Shown: one piece after another, positions 1 through 11,400 of the stretch
Numbering within the stretch: position 1 is the first letter of the stretch
Layout of the letters: every line of letters starts with the position of its first letter
Source: Strigops habroptila
Lineage: Eukaryota > Chordata > Aves > Psittaciformes > Psittacidae
Direction: 5' to 3'
DNA: 64,000 nucleotides
NCBI RefSeq assembly: GCF_004027225.2
Contig: NC_044277.2
Coordinates: forward strand, 35,620,812 to 35,684,811
Program-made: the position numbers and the translations under genes
The notes under the pieces: model-generated
The model's input: only the letters and a program-made list of their open reading frames with translations
What the model was told of the DNA's origin: nothing
Databases searched by the model: none

Positions 1-3000
1 TATATATACGCTGGAATTTGCATCAGTGAACTCCTTACATACTATACCTGAACTGGCACAAAATTTTGTTTTGTCATCACAACATGACTATGGCTGTCCA
101 AGTTCAAGACAGCCTTTGCATTAAGTTTAAATTCAAAGCAATAAATTAGGTAACAGAGAAGGATTCAAGAGTTGGAAGCATTTGTCCATCTTCGAGACAA
201 TACAGAATCTGCATTGGGTCAGACACCCCTTTTTAAGGGGTTTCAAGAAAAGCCACTCAATCATGAAAAATCATAAAGTTTACATTTCCCAAATGATCTT
301 TTTTCTTTTTTAATTGAGAGCTCTTCTAACACAAGAATAGTGTCTCCCAGGCTTAATAAAAATGACTACCAGCTAACATAAGCATGAAAATGTAACTGTG
401 AAATTAAAAAACAAAGGAAAGTAAAAGGGGGAAAATAAATATATAAGAATGAAGCTTTGTCCTAAAAACCATACACACCTAGAGAAAATTGCCCACAACA
501 CCTCAACACACCTGGCTTCATCAGAACTTTTTTAACTGCAATTCAGATTTCTTCTGTATTATTTCAATAGGGATTGAATTTGCTTTCTTTTGTTGTACTG
601 AATGATGGCAATGTTTGGTCTACTATTTACCATAGTTGTATGAAATAAAAACAGACTTTAATCCTAGGAGAATACTATAAAATGAGCCAGAAAAGAAGCA
701 AAATAAAAGAACCCACAACCAACAAAACCAACCAAACAAACAAAACAAAAAACCAAAACCAAACAACAAACCCAAAACAAAAGAGAGAGAAGTGGGAAAG
801 ATTTCAGCACAGGGAAAGGCAACATAAACAATACAAAGAAAAAGAATAGCAGGAAAACTCTAACAGAGGATGTTGTTAGTAAACAATTAGAACATTGTAT
901 AGTAATTAAAAAAAATTGGCCAGTGTTTACTTAAGGCTGTAGATATGAACTTACTCCTCAGACCTCAGTTTTTAAAGGCTCATAGCTTTAAGCAAATTCA
1001 AGATCTTGTTAGAAGGTTGCCCAACAAAGAAAAATCCAGGTTATTCATGCTGAAACAACCCTCATCTGGCATGGCAATATTGCCTGTGTAGTGCAGTGCA
1101 GCTGTGGGAGTTTCACAATACGCAGCAGAATAGCATTTTGAAGATCACTCTTAAATTTTGAAGGTTCTTTTGAAAAGGAAAGATCTATGCTTTATGGTAT
1201 TTACCCACAGATTATGTTAACTCAGAAACGTCACACAAACTTTTTGCCTATTTCTAAACAAGTATCTTTAATTGGAATGTATAAATTTTGACAAAACATG
1301 CACTGCACAATATGCTGTGCTAGGTCTTCATATCAGAGCTGCAACTTTGCCATTAATCCACTCTGACCCATTTTTCCATTCTGTGAAACATACATTCTCT
1401 TGCTTAATATGCTGCTTTGAACACAATTTATTTCAATGCAGCGTATTCTACTGATTCTATATTCTGGATGCCTCAAAGACAGACCTCACATTTGTGACTG
1501 TGACATGACTGTTTTGTCGGTATGTCTGAGCAAATAGCAGGTAGATCAGTAGCCTTCAAGAAAAAGTCACAGACAAAGAGTACTGCAGTAATGAAGCCTC
1601 ACTATTTACAACAGATTCTCATGTTAGAAGCAGAACTGTTGGTGATAGCCTCAAAGGGATGTTGCATTGGAAAAAAATAATTCTAGTCAAGGGAAGGCTT
1701 AATTAATTACAGAAGTACTTCCACAACAGCAAAAGAGCCTACACTACATGCTTTATTACCAACATAAGTGCAGTGCATTTTAAGAAGTGGCAAAACTTGT
1801 TTAGAGATTGCTCAGACCACAGACAAGATGTTACTAGCATACAGGTCCTCAAAAATATTTGGTGGCCAAATGCCCTTGAGGTTGTTCAACAACAGTGGTT
1901 TCGTGCACCAAAACTTTTAATGACTCGGTTTTAGTAATTCAAGATATGCTGCGACAATGTTTTCAGAAAACTGCATGCAGGCTGTGCCACAAGGTACACA
2001 AATAAAGTCAGCACACTGCTCAGCTGAGCTAGTAAGTCTCAGCACTGCTCTACCCAAGTTCACAAAACCTCTTGTTGACTTGAAGCACTGGCAGAGCAAG
2101 TCTGCAAAATACTACTTAGTCATACCCTCTTATTGCATCAGTGTTCTGCTGTTGTCCAGAGCAGCTGACATTTACAAATGCAATTGCATTATCACAAGCT
2201 TGATACATATAGAAAATAGGGGGAAACGGATCTAAAGTTGGCCTTTCGGCACCTCATTTGGGCTGAAAGATGTTGCTGACAATGACCACACCACCACTCG
2301 TGGTAGTCCAGCATATTCTCATACTTTGAATTTTCAAAGTTCCACTGCATGAAAACTCAGATCGAAGTTTGAACAAAATCCTAAACCACCTATTTTATAA
2401 TAACCTATAAAATAACCTATTGGTAATTTTAATTTACAATGTATAAACATTTTGCTCTCCATAGATTCCCAAGACTGATAAAAGGTTCTACCACAGTAAT
2501 CCAGAGTAAGAACTGCCTTTCTAAGTACTGCATATGGATGTTAAGGATTTCCCAACTGTTAAAATATTTCAACAACTTACAGGGATTACTGCACTGAGGT
2601 CAATACTTGTACTCAAAATAAAGGTTCCAGTGACAAAGGAGTTGATGTGTAGCAGATCTCTCTCCCTATCTCTCTCTGCTAAGCATTCAAAGAAAACGCA
2701 ATATATGCTTTCCTCCAAGAGGAGAGTTATGCATGCACATTCCTCTGTCTCACCATTTTCATATCTCCAAGGTAAGAGCAAAGACAGAAGATCATTTCAG
2801 AATTAACATCACTGTTAAAAATCAGTTGAAGATTTTCCTTCAGCTTCAAAATACACATAGAAGTCCAGCATGAAAAGCAGTGTTTACAAAGTAAACAGTT
2901 TGCTATAAGAGCTGGAAGGAACTGCATGGTATCTTTAACACATATTTTACTCAATACTTCAGTGTCCAAGTAGTAAACTTCATACTTTTTCAGCAATGTA

Positions 3001-3124
3001 GAATCATACAAGTGTTGAGCATACTGAAAGCGTTCTGTTGGAACAGATACTCATGGACTAAAATACATGAAGTGCTTTTTATACTTGATTTTCTGAAAAC
3101 ATAAAGCAAGTTTGAAACACTTAC
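1..3124 (-). other. MTFR1: MTFR1 intron after the first coding exon (partial)
   Basis: This stretch lies downstream, on the minus strand, of the recognised MTFR1 coding exon and is read as part of its next intron. I looked for the following part of the conserved MTFR1 protein (the segment containing a KPYG-like motif) and did not find it on the minus strand. The next coding exons are therefore probably left of the window. The open frames here are short and match no family I know. An A-rich CAAA-type low-complexity tract sits at 716-783. The intron assignment rests only on the exon at 3125-3190. Confidence 0.6.
716..783. repeat. A-rich (CAAA/CCAAA)n low-complexity tract
   Basis: An irregular run of CAAA, CCAAA and CAACAAA units with hardly any G or T on the plus strand. 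It has the look of a degenerate microsatellite or an old retroposon tail. Confidence 0.7.
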
Positions 3125-3190
3125 TGAGTCCATGTTTAATCCAACTTGTTCAAAAGCCATCCTAATTAAGCGCTTAAGCCAGCAAATCAT
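3125..3190 (-). CDS. MTFR1: MTFR1 first coding exon (residues 1-22), mitochondrial fission regulator 1
   Basis: The minus strand encodes 22 residues beginning MICWLKRLIRMAFEQVG. This closely matches the N-terminus of vertebrate MTFR1, which has a W-x-K-R-L-I-R-M core followed by F-x-Q-V-G. The ATG is at 3190-3188. A pyrimidine-rich tract ending in CAG lies directly before it, so the acceptor abuts the start codon. A consensus donor GTAAGT follows the Ser-22 codon (GT at 3124-3123), giving a phase-0 exon. MTFR1 family proteins act at mitochondria and influence fission and distribution; this short basic amphipathic N-terminus fits that role. The gene's place opposite ARMC1 matches the human order, which favours MTFR1 over its paralogues MTFR2 and MTFR1L. 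The frame is also open upstream (M at 3235), but that part lacks family similarity and would be intronic. Confidence 0.85.
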
Positions 3191-4487
3191 CTGGAATGGA
3201 AAAAGCCTTTCCAAACTTGGATTTAAGCCTTCCAAACCTACAGGGCTGCAGAGGTTCCATAGTACTTCTGAAATGAGAAACAGAAGAACTTTAGATGCAT
3301 GTTGTGGAGCATATACAGAAGTAAATTGCTACATGTGTTCCTAAAAAAGCAAGCTTTAGAAACAGTTGCTAATAACAAGACACCTTAGGTGACTGCAGTT
3401 CCTAGTACTGCAAAGCAAAGGCATTCAGAAGGCACTTAATACGGGTGACAAAGATTTTTAGTAGTGTCATTTTTAAGAAATCAAAGCTAATGCAGTGTTA
3501 ATGATTAAAAAGCTGGGAAAATGATTGCTCACTTGAGCTTGGACAGATGATCGTGTTCAACAACTCTAAGTGAGCACCGAACCCTATGAGCACCAAGATT
3601 AAAGGACTGTACTCCTATCTAAAACCACTTCTATGCAGGAACAAGCTACAGAATCTGATCACCTCTCTTCATACATGTCCTCTGACAATTTTGTTGTTCC
3701 CTCCTTTTTCCCACTAGTGAGGAGAAAACGAAAACATGGAAAAAATGACTAATGCAAGAAAGTGACAGGAAATAGTGTAGATGTGGGACCTGAAAATATT
3801 CAAGCAATTTATAAAGTTGGACAGATTTCAAATTCTATCTATTTATATGTGCTACCATTCACTTAACTCAAGATGTTTTTATTGCTCCTCTAGTGAAAAT
3901 AGTGTAGGTTTTCTTTAACTGTTCTACACCAGTCATAACTTGGATGCCCCTGAGAAATGTATGCCACCAAAACCTAAAAGGAACCCACAGATTTAGGTTT
4001 ACATTTGTTTTGTGTATCAGGCTAGAAACAACACTCTGGTAAACCACCCTGAGCAACATATTTGTAGTATGAACAACAGTGTTGCTGAAGCTACTATTTA
4101 CATATATATATAGACAGTGATGACTAAAGCAAGGTAGCAGCAAGGAACCGGAACTCAGGAAGTTTGAAAGTCAGGAGATGGAAAAGCTATCCTGTTTGAA
4201 AGGGCCCACAAGCATTACAGTTAAACCATCACTGTTTCCATTACAAATGTTTTTTTCAACAGTTGACGGTTCCTTAGTAATAACCTGCTTCTTGTGGAAA
4301 CTTGGCAGGAACAGAGCAACTCTACAGTTATCTTTTTTTAGACAGGCTTAAAAAAAAAAAAAGTTGATATTAGTTTCTCATCACCACATAAAGTGAAAGA
4401 CATTTCCAAACAGGACTTTCTTTTATTTTTGAATAAAATACAAAGAAACTACTAATCTATCTGCTAAATGAGGACTAGATGGAACTA

Positions 4488-4544
4488 GTTGGAACTAGAT
4501 GATCTTAAGGTCCTTTCCAACCCTTACGATTTTATGATTCTATG
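4488..4544 (+). repeat. CR1 LINE fragment (3' end, plus orientation)
   Basis: The stretch reads like the extreme 3' end of CR1: a tract meaning 'tagatgatct-taaggtcctttccaaccctta' followed by the terminal 8-bp microsatellite-like ATTCTATG/ATTTTATG units. It is 5'-truncated, as nearly all CR1 insertions are. Confidence 0.85.
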
Positions 4545-4560
4545 ACTAATGAAAATATAA

Positions 4561-4592
4561 GATAATAATAATAATTAATAATAATAAAAAAA
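4561..4592. repeat. (AAT)n microsatellite
   Basis: Interrupted AAT/TAA trinucleotide repeat immediately 3' of the CR1 fragment, ending in an A run. Confidence 0.8.
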
Positions 4593-5505
4593 CCTACTAA
4601 ATTAACCAACCACCATGATTAGAATGGAAACTGCAACTGTTATAAGAACAACAGTAGGGAAGAGTAATGGGCTACCTACCAAACAGGCATGAATGTAAGC
4701 TACAGTTGTACACAATAAATAAGTCATGGACTTCTTTATGGAAAGCTGGAAAAGTCTGTTAGGGAAGCATTACCATCTACTTGATCTATTCTTCCTTTAG
4801 ACATGGGTTTTCTTTTCTTAGACAAACTACTGTATGCAACTTTGACAACGTTACAGCTGCTGTGTTTTTAAAACAGGAAGAATACAAGTCTTTCTACATG
4901 CTCCGTATTAGATTTGGCATTATATCTGGCACTGTAAGCATGCAGGGGTATAAGAGAGACAGGAATGCTCCTTTAAAAACAGGGAAACCTGTTACTAAAG
5001 GGTGATGCATGTGATGCACTCCGCCTCATTCCAAAGTTCAGACTCGTTGAACGTGTAGTGTGGAAATCAAACAGAAGAAAAACGAAAGCCGTGTCAAGAC
5101 ATTCAAACAAAAGAGGAATAAAGGTAGAGCTGTATTGCTGAGCAATCACAAGGACAGGGCTGGCTGGTAAAGGTGAGTGATAGGACTATAGAGGGATAAT
5201 TGTATCCTGATACATTGCACTCTTCCAACAAATTGCCAGCTTGTGAGCTTAAAAATCCCCAGACATAGCCAGTCATGTTTTGTTTCAGGAAGTGAAGAAA
5301 AGGTATTATTTTGTTTCTGATCAGCTGGGAGGACTGAGTCTTTAATAACAGAGACAATTTGGACAGACTTGAAAAGAGAGTGTTTAGAACTACCTCTGAG
5401 GAAATGAAAGCAGCTCTAGAAAGTTTCCATAAGAGGCAAGAGGTAAAGGAATGACACATAAAACTGACAGGATAACCAAGTAAAGGCACAAATGAAGATG
5501 CAGGA

Positions 5506-5534
5506 AACAAAAAAAAAAAAACAAAACAAAAAAG
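5506..5534. repeat. A-rich low-complexity tract
   Basis: Poly(A) interrupted by single C residues. On the minus strand it encodes the F-rich stretch of a 177-residue open frame, which is therefore unlikely to be a gene. Confidence 0.7.
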
Positions 5535-6900
5535 CATAATACTGGGTTGACAGAATCGTATAAATATGAAGTTAAAAAAGGCTATGGTACAAAATGGGTT
5601 CCAACTTAGAAGCATGAATGAAAAAATCCTACACATATATTAGGAGTAAGCAGGAGACAAGAGATACAACCACCATGTAACAGCAGAGGAAAGAAAACAA
5701 TGAGTGATACAATCAGTATGTTCTGTTTTCACTTGAAGATGGTAGAAAAGGCAGACAGAGGTTAGAACAGATTATAGACAACTCTGAAAAGTTATAAGCG
5801 TCTGGGACAACAGTGTCTAATGAAATTCACCTTGAAGAGCTCAGAAATTAGCCAAAATGATTTCTGAAATATTACTGATTACTTTTAGAAACTTGTTCAA
5901 CAAGATCCAAGAGAGCCAGAAAGAAAAGGAGCATGATGACACAAAGCACCGGCAATAGTCCAAAATACTTATCCTGCCCTAAAACATTTAGGTTACTTTT
6001 TACAATTCTAGGTTCCAAGGCTTTGATGACTGAACCCAAAAAAGCATTCATCCACAAAACAACTACTTTGATAAAATGATTATTTATAGCTCACATCATA
6101 AATCATTGTTTCTTCTCTAGCCTAGAGTACCTAAGACTGGGGTCATCAACTCCCTGCTCTTGTCAGTGACCTGCTCTCTGCTTTTGCAGAAGAAAGGGGC
6201 GAAGTCAATGTGTAAGAGTGCAGAGTACCACCCCATTCCTGGATTAGCCTCCTTAGTGACTGGTACTAATGAAAACCACCATGTTTTAACAACCTCCAGC
6301 TAATTTGTTACCTAAAAGGAGGCCAAAGAAGAAAATTCTTCCAAGTATATCAATATTTTTATGAATCTATTAGTTTTTCAGAATTATCCCTAGACAAACT
6401 TCACACTCATTTCTTCCAGACTATATTTCACTATACTATACCTTTCTTCATAAATCTCAACTTATTTCACAATTATTTTACGTGCCAAGAACAGAAAGGG
6501 TTCATTCCAAAAGAAACTCCTGGATGGCAAGAAAGAAAACATTAGCAACTTTTTCTCTCATGTTCTGTATACATGCCAATTTCAGCAGCAGGAGTAATGT
6601 GTTTATTGCTTTTAGTAAACTAGAATAATACCTCTTTTAAAATAATGATTGTTTTATTTATCCTATCTTCTTTATGCTACCTAAACTAAAAAATAGTAGT
6701 ACTTTATTTCCTCTAACGTTTCCACAACTCAATTACTACAGTAGAATGCCCTGAGTGATGGTAATACTACTACAAAACATGGTCCTTCTGCTGTCCTTAA
6801 GCAAAACTCTTATAAAGGTAAGCAGTAGTCACAGGCAAGATTACCAAAAGAGGTCAGAAGAGTAATCACACAAAGAATTACATTTTACAACATAAGGCCT

Positions 6901-6916
6901 GGGGTGGGGGGGGGGG
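6901..6916. repeat. Poly(G) tract
   Basis: Four G, one T, then eleven G in an otherwise AT-rich intron. It could form G-quadruplex structure or be an assembly-sensitive homopolymer. Confidence 0.8.
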
Positions 6917-9739
6917 TCGGAATTTGATGGGTTTTTCATTTATAAAACTCTACTTACATAGAAATTAGCAATGCTGAAGAACTTTCTGATACAGAAGCAT
7001 GTAGGAATTCCTTGGTTCAGAAATGAGGAGGTCTGTATTTCTGAGTGTAGGGATTCCCACTTCAGCCCCCTTGAACTACCTTATGCCCCTACTTTTCCCA
7101 ATCACTTTTGCAGATTTCATTCAATACTGCCATATCAAATATCAGTCTACAAAGCTGAGAGATAATACTGCTTATAAATTACAAAATGTTCAGTAAATAA
7201 ATACAAAGGCTTTGGAGACTGTATACACAAGGCTTATCACTCAGATAATATGAAATGGAGCCCTATGCTAGGCTTTCTTGTGAGTCCTACACATGAAAGA
7301 TGAAAAGAAAGAAAGATCAGATGCAACTGCTTTCAAATGGAAATTCTTGTATGAGTACTTTCCAATGTTGTATTTGTCCCTTTCAAATTACAAGTTCTTG
7401 CCCTTAAAAAGAAAAATTATATTCATATTTCTTCTTACTGAAGGAAGTTTCTCTCATTCATGTAAGGTCCACACAAAAATAAAAGAGAATGACTTGATGG
7501 GCTTGATGCAGCAATGCATAAACAAATGCAAGAAATCCAAAACCCGAAAGGTCTGGTCTCTAAATTGAAAAGGCAAGTATAACAAAGAAGTACAAAACTT
7601 TCAAAGCAGCATGTTTTCAAAAGAATATCGACCACATCAAAAATCACACACACAAAAAAGAGAGCAGGTTCCTCCTTATTTTAGCAGGAAACTAGGGCAT
7701 GCATATCTTCACAGTCTAAGACTCACATATGACCCAAACTCATCTCATGAAATTATATCCATAATGAAACATATTAAAGAAGTACTAAAGAAAGATAAAA
7801 CAAACAAAAAGTTATCACAGCAACAGCAAGCCAAACAGGCAGGAAGAATCTTCTGATAAAGGACTAGGCCCTCTCCCAAATCAACACCCACCATTTATAA
7901 GTAACTAAGTTTTTGGCAGAGGTCACACAGACACATACAGAGGTCTATTTTCTTGCTTGGAAGCCACAAATAAGGAAGTGCCCTACTACCTTCAGAAACA
8001 CCTTTTTGGAAAGATGCGCAAAGAGTCAGTGAACACTACAGAGACAACCAAGGGCTTATCTAAACTGCTGTCAGCATGAAATCTAAATCATCTAGTGACC
8101 TCTATGAATTCAAAATAATACATACTTGCAATAGCAGTTGCCAAAGCTTTCTTTAATATGTAGCCCAATCATATACACCTCGAAGTGCAAAACCATATTC
8201 ATCACATCTTACCCATGTACCATATCTTGCCAACTAAGGATAGAGAACAAAAAAATCCATTTTTCAACACTAGTTTAATCAAAAGCTTTTGCTTAGCAGA
8301 GATTATACCTATATGGTGCAATGATACCACAAAGAGGTTAAGTGAAATCCTTCAACGTCTCTAAACCATGCGGTATTATACTATACAGGCATAATCATAC
8401 ACCTACACTTTCCTGCCAGACATAAGAGACCTCTCTAGTCATTGCTGTGAATGCAAATCCTTCTGCTACATCTTTGAGAAATAAGAGCATGCAAATTTTA
8501 TTAACAAAATGGTATATTTGTTGAAAAAGCATTTAAAATGTTTGATTCCACCCCCCCAAAATCTCTCTTTGTAATGTGTTTCTCCACACAATGACTGTGA
8601 CCTCTCTGAAAAATATTTTGATTCAGCGACAGTTAACTGGAACTGCTATAGCTGATGTGTGGAAAACTCAGTTCTCTTCTTTTTTTCCTTTACCATGTAG
8701 AAAGCAGTGAATATCAGAAGACTGAATTACTTATTATTTAGTCTTCGTAAGTCTTGCCTTCACAAGAGCTACAGAGAACTATGGCTGTGTGAGGACAGCA
8801 CGTAAAAGTCTTGCTGACGCTATTACACAGAGATCAATGCACTACGGTCAATGCCAGCATTCAAACTCTACCCAGACTCAGTGTTTGGAATTTTGACAGC
8901 TTCTTAAACAAAATAAAACCAAGCATCTAGCAAGTTACTTATTTATGACAACTGCAGAAGAATCTGAGCACAGCAGCAGCATCACTAAAGGTATACAAAG
9001 TAAGCATCATAAGTTTACAGAACAGGAAAATAAGCACCCCCTTAAGACTAGGCTCTTTCCCTCTCTATATTCTACCTCTGTGTTTTAAAGCCTCCTTAAA
9101 AAACTCCTCAAACTTCTCCAAATTATCTCTGGATTATCTTTTATTTACATGATTCCCGTGACCTGTCACTCCTATCAAAGCAACGTAAGAGGGTTCTGGT
9201 TTCAGTCGGCTTGCCCGCAGAAACGTCAGCTTCGACCCCAACACCTCACGCCGTTTCCACGCTGCTCTGCTCTTCTGGGAAGGCAGCTCCACCCCGGCAC
9301 CTTCGCCAGGCCGCTGCCCGCTCGGGACCTGCCCTGCCCAGCATGGGCCTTGGGCGCTGCCACGCTCGCAGTGAGTCGGCGGCTCCATCCCGCCGCCCTG
9401 CCCCAGGACAGCAGCCACCAACGGGGCCGCCCCAAGCAGCCTGTACCCACCTCCTGCCGAGCAGCACCCTACCTCCCCCCGGCGCCGACTCGGGGGCTCC
9501 TGAGGGCAGACCCCACATGAGGACACCCCATCAACACCCCCCTCCACTCCCCCAGGGCTGAGGAGGCCCGGCTGAGCGGGAGGAGCGGAGCGGGCGCTGC
9601 TAAACGCTACAGCCTGCGGGCCCAGGTCGCGCTCCTCCTCACGCCACGCCCCGCCCCGCACTCCGGATCGGGCGCCACGACAGGGGGCTGCCCGGGAGGG
9701 AGGGGAGGCCCACGGGCCGCCGCGCCGCTACCGCCTCAC

Positions 9740-9990
9740 CTGCCGTCCAGCCGCGGCCGCGCTCTCTCACCCGCTTCTTCCACCGCGGCTCGCGACCCCC
9801 CCCTGCCCGCCCCCGGCAGCCAATCCACGGCCGCCTTGGCACCGCCCCGACCAATGATCGCCGCCGCCGCGGGAGGCGGGACCTCGAGCTGCCCTTCGCA
9901 AGGCTGCGGCGCGACGACCTACCCGGCAGGCACCGGGCCCGGAGGAGGTGGGAGGGATCGCTCCGCCCCCCGCGCCGCCGGGACACGGGG
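9740..9990 (-). other. MTFR1: Candidate MTFR1 non-coding exon 1
   Basis: The minus strand has an excellent donor, CAG|GTGAGG, with the exon's last base at 9740. It lies in the CpG island upstream of the MTFR1 coding exon, and the intervening intron would be about 6.5 kb. The upstream boundary is only a guess from the position of the CCAAT and GC boxes. Since the next recognised exon begins at the ATG, this exon would be wholly 5' UTR. Confidence 0.45.
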
Positions 9991-10004
9991 CGGGCCCCTC
10001 CAAT

Positions 10005-10012
10005 AAGATGGC
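10005..10012 (+). promoter_or_regulatory. YY1-like motif
   Basis: AAGATGGC, immediately after a CCAAT box at 10000-10004 and a GC box. In mammals this motif in this orientation usually sits within a few tens of bases downstream of a start site. It therefore suggests rightward initiation near 10.0 kb, either an alternative ARMC1 first exon or an upstream antisense transcript of MTFR1. Confidence 0.45.
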
Positions 10013-10430
10013 TCCCGGGGGGTTGCTGTTGCTCTCCCGGTGGTGGAGGCTTGGGCCCGCGGTCGCTGGGAAGCGGCCCCGGCTCTCACCTCACCGGCGG
10101 CGGTGTGCCTGCCTGTAGTCGGCTCTTCTGAAGCGCGGGAGGTGCGGGTGTCGGGAGCGCTCAGGGACTGGCCGGGAAAGGGGGGAGGTTCCCCAGAGTT
10201 GCTCCGGAGCCCCAGCGCTAACTAACGGTGCTGTGGGGCGCGGGTGTCGGCTGCGGCACCGCCGGAGTCTCTGCGGGTCTGGTTACAAGGTGCGAGCGGG
10301 GCGACAGTTGGTGTCGGGAAAAGCTTCCCCCGCGCTGCAGTTGGGTTTGTGGGTTGTTGAGGAGGCGTTTCCCGCTTCAGCGGCTTTGCTGGGAACTTCA
10401 TCGCGGCGTTTCAAACTCAAACGGCTGAGC

Positions 10431-10744
10431 CGCTATGAGTGGGGTGGAAGAATGGGGAAATGGATAAACCTTTGCAGCTGGGGGGGGGGGGGCGCCAACC
10501 CTTCAGTTTGGATCCAGATGTGCTTCTGTTAAATAAACTGAGCTGTTCGGGCCCTGTAATGTGGATGATGCCTGCTTCCGGTGTCAAACGGGGGGTGGAT
10601 GCTGTGTCCGCATGCAGCATCGGGTTTACTTTACACTGTATGGCTTTACCGTACGCTTTATTTATTACTGTTTTACTTCACACTCGAGCAGTATGAATTT
10701 CCGGTGGTGATCGAGAATAAATTACCTGAACTAAAGCGATTTAA
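10431..10744. other. AT-richer valley between the two CpG-island lobes
   Basis: CpG density falls here before rising again at about 10.75 kb. Two plus-strand AATAAA hexamers (10532-10537 and 10716-10721) lie in it and could end a short rightward transcript starting in the left lobe. There is no coding signal I can support. Confidence 0.5.
10480..10492. repeat. Poly(G) tract
   Basis: A 13-base G run in the AT-richer valley between the two CpG-island lobes. Confidence 0.8.
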
Positions 10745-11400
10745 GGGGCCGCGATCCCGCCGCCGCCTCGCAGGCGCGCCGCAGCAGCCCGCTCTGAACT
10801 ACAAGTCCCGGCGTGCACGGCGGCGCCCCTACTGGTGTTCGTCAGTAACAAAGCGCGCCACGAGTGGCGGAGGGGTGCGGGTGGGTCTACCAATCGGGTT
10901 GCGGGGTGGTGGGTGGTGCTGGGGTCAGAGCGGGCCTCGGTGGAGGTGTGTGCGCGGCGGGCCCTGCTGCCTCCCGCCGCAGGCCGTGCCGCCCCGCGGG
11001 CAATGAGGCCACGGGGCTGAGCTGCTCGGCCGGGAACCTCTTCTGCGGCGGTACGGGGCTGGGGAGGGAGCGCGCCGGCGGGCGAGAGCGGGGGGCGCTG
11101 GGGAAGAAGGGCGGGATGGTCCTGAGAGGGGGGGGCGGCGAGGCCGGCGGGGGTGCCTCCTGCTCTCCCTAACCGCGTCCCGGAGCTCTGCTCAGCCAGC
11201 TGGGCCTTCGCCGGGCGAGAGGCCCGGCAGCGGAGCCCCGGGGCCTTGTCGCAGCTGGGCTGTCAGCTCTGCCGCTTAGGGAAGGCTCAGCGTGACAGCG
11301 GAGGTGCGGGGCTCTGGCGGCTCGTCTCTCGGGCCTCCCCCCGGGCGACGCGGGGCGGAGGGGGAGGATGACAGAGAGGTCTGCGGTGCCTTTGTTGAGC
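10745..11400 (+). promoter_or_regulatory. ARMC1: CpG island, right lobe (probable main ARMC1 promoter)
   Basis: A second GC- and CpG-rich block contains a ZNF143-like element at 10798-10822 (ACTACA-AGTCCC-GGCGTGCA-CGGCG layout) and a CCAAT box at 10890-10894. This pairing is common in promoters of ubiquitously expressed genes. ARMC1 is the next gene on the plus strand, with its first coding exon at 13.25 kb, so a non-coding first exon should start in or near this lobe. Candidate donors are G|GTACGG with the exon ending at 11050, and GAG|GTGCGG with the exon ending at 11303. A further option in the left lobe is AAG|GTGCGA ending at 10289. Confidence 0.65.
10798..10822 (+). promoter_or_regulatory. 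ZNF143/STAF-like binding site
   Basis: The sequence follows the long ZNF143 motif: an ACTACA module, a TCCC core, then GCRTGC and a CG-rich end. The match is close but imperfect (AGTCCCGG in place of ATTCCCAG). Such sites are typical of bidirectional and housekeeping promoters. Confidence 0.6.

Larger units (their letters stand above)
3191..9739 (-). other. MTFR1: MTFR1 5' intron
   Basis: About 6.5 kb between the acceptor before the MTFR1 start codon and the candidate first-exon donor (GT at 9739-9738). It is AT-rich, with a CR1 3' end at about 4488-4544, (AAT)n at 4561-4592, an A-rich tract at 5506-5534 and a G homopolymer at 6906-6916. The short open frames on both strands match nothing I recognise. 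Extra non-coding 5' exons could be present and would not be visible to me. Confidence 0.55.
9200..10430. promoter_or_regulatory. CpG island, left lobe (MTFR1-side promoter)
   Basis: A sharp rise in GC and CpG content from about 9.2 kb marks a CpG island. CCAAT boxes lie at 9820-9824, 9851-9855 and 10000-10004, with several GC boxes around 9960-9996. An AAGATGGC motif at 10005-10012 resembles the YY1 site often found just inside the transcription start of housekeeping genes; its orientation suggests rightward transcription here. A strong leftward splice donor (CAG|GTGAGG on the minus strand) at 9742-9734 fits an MTFR1 first exon starting within this lobe. The many long open frames on both strands are a side effect of GC richness with few stop codons and are not reported as genes. 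Exact start sites cannot be read from sequence. Confidence 0.75.

Noticed and set aside
1..3124. Search for the second MTFR1 coding exon (KPYG-type motif) on the minus strand
   Set aside because: No matching codon pattern with an acceptor was found. The exon is probably outside the window.
5103..5636. 177-residue minus-strand open frame
   Set aside because: The Phe-rich product arises partly from an A-rich low-complexity tract inside the MTFR1 intron. No domain or splice support.
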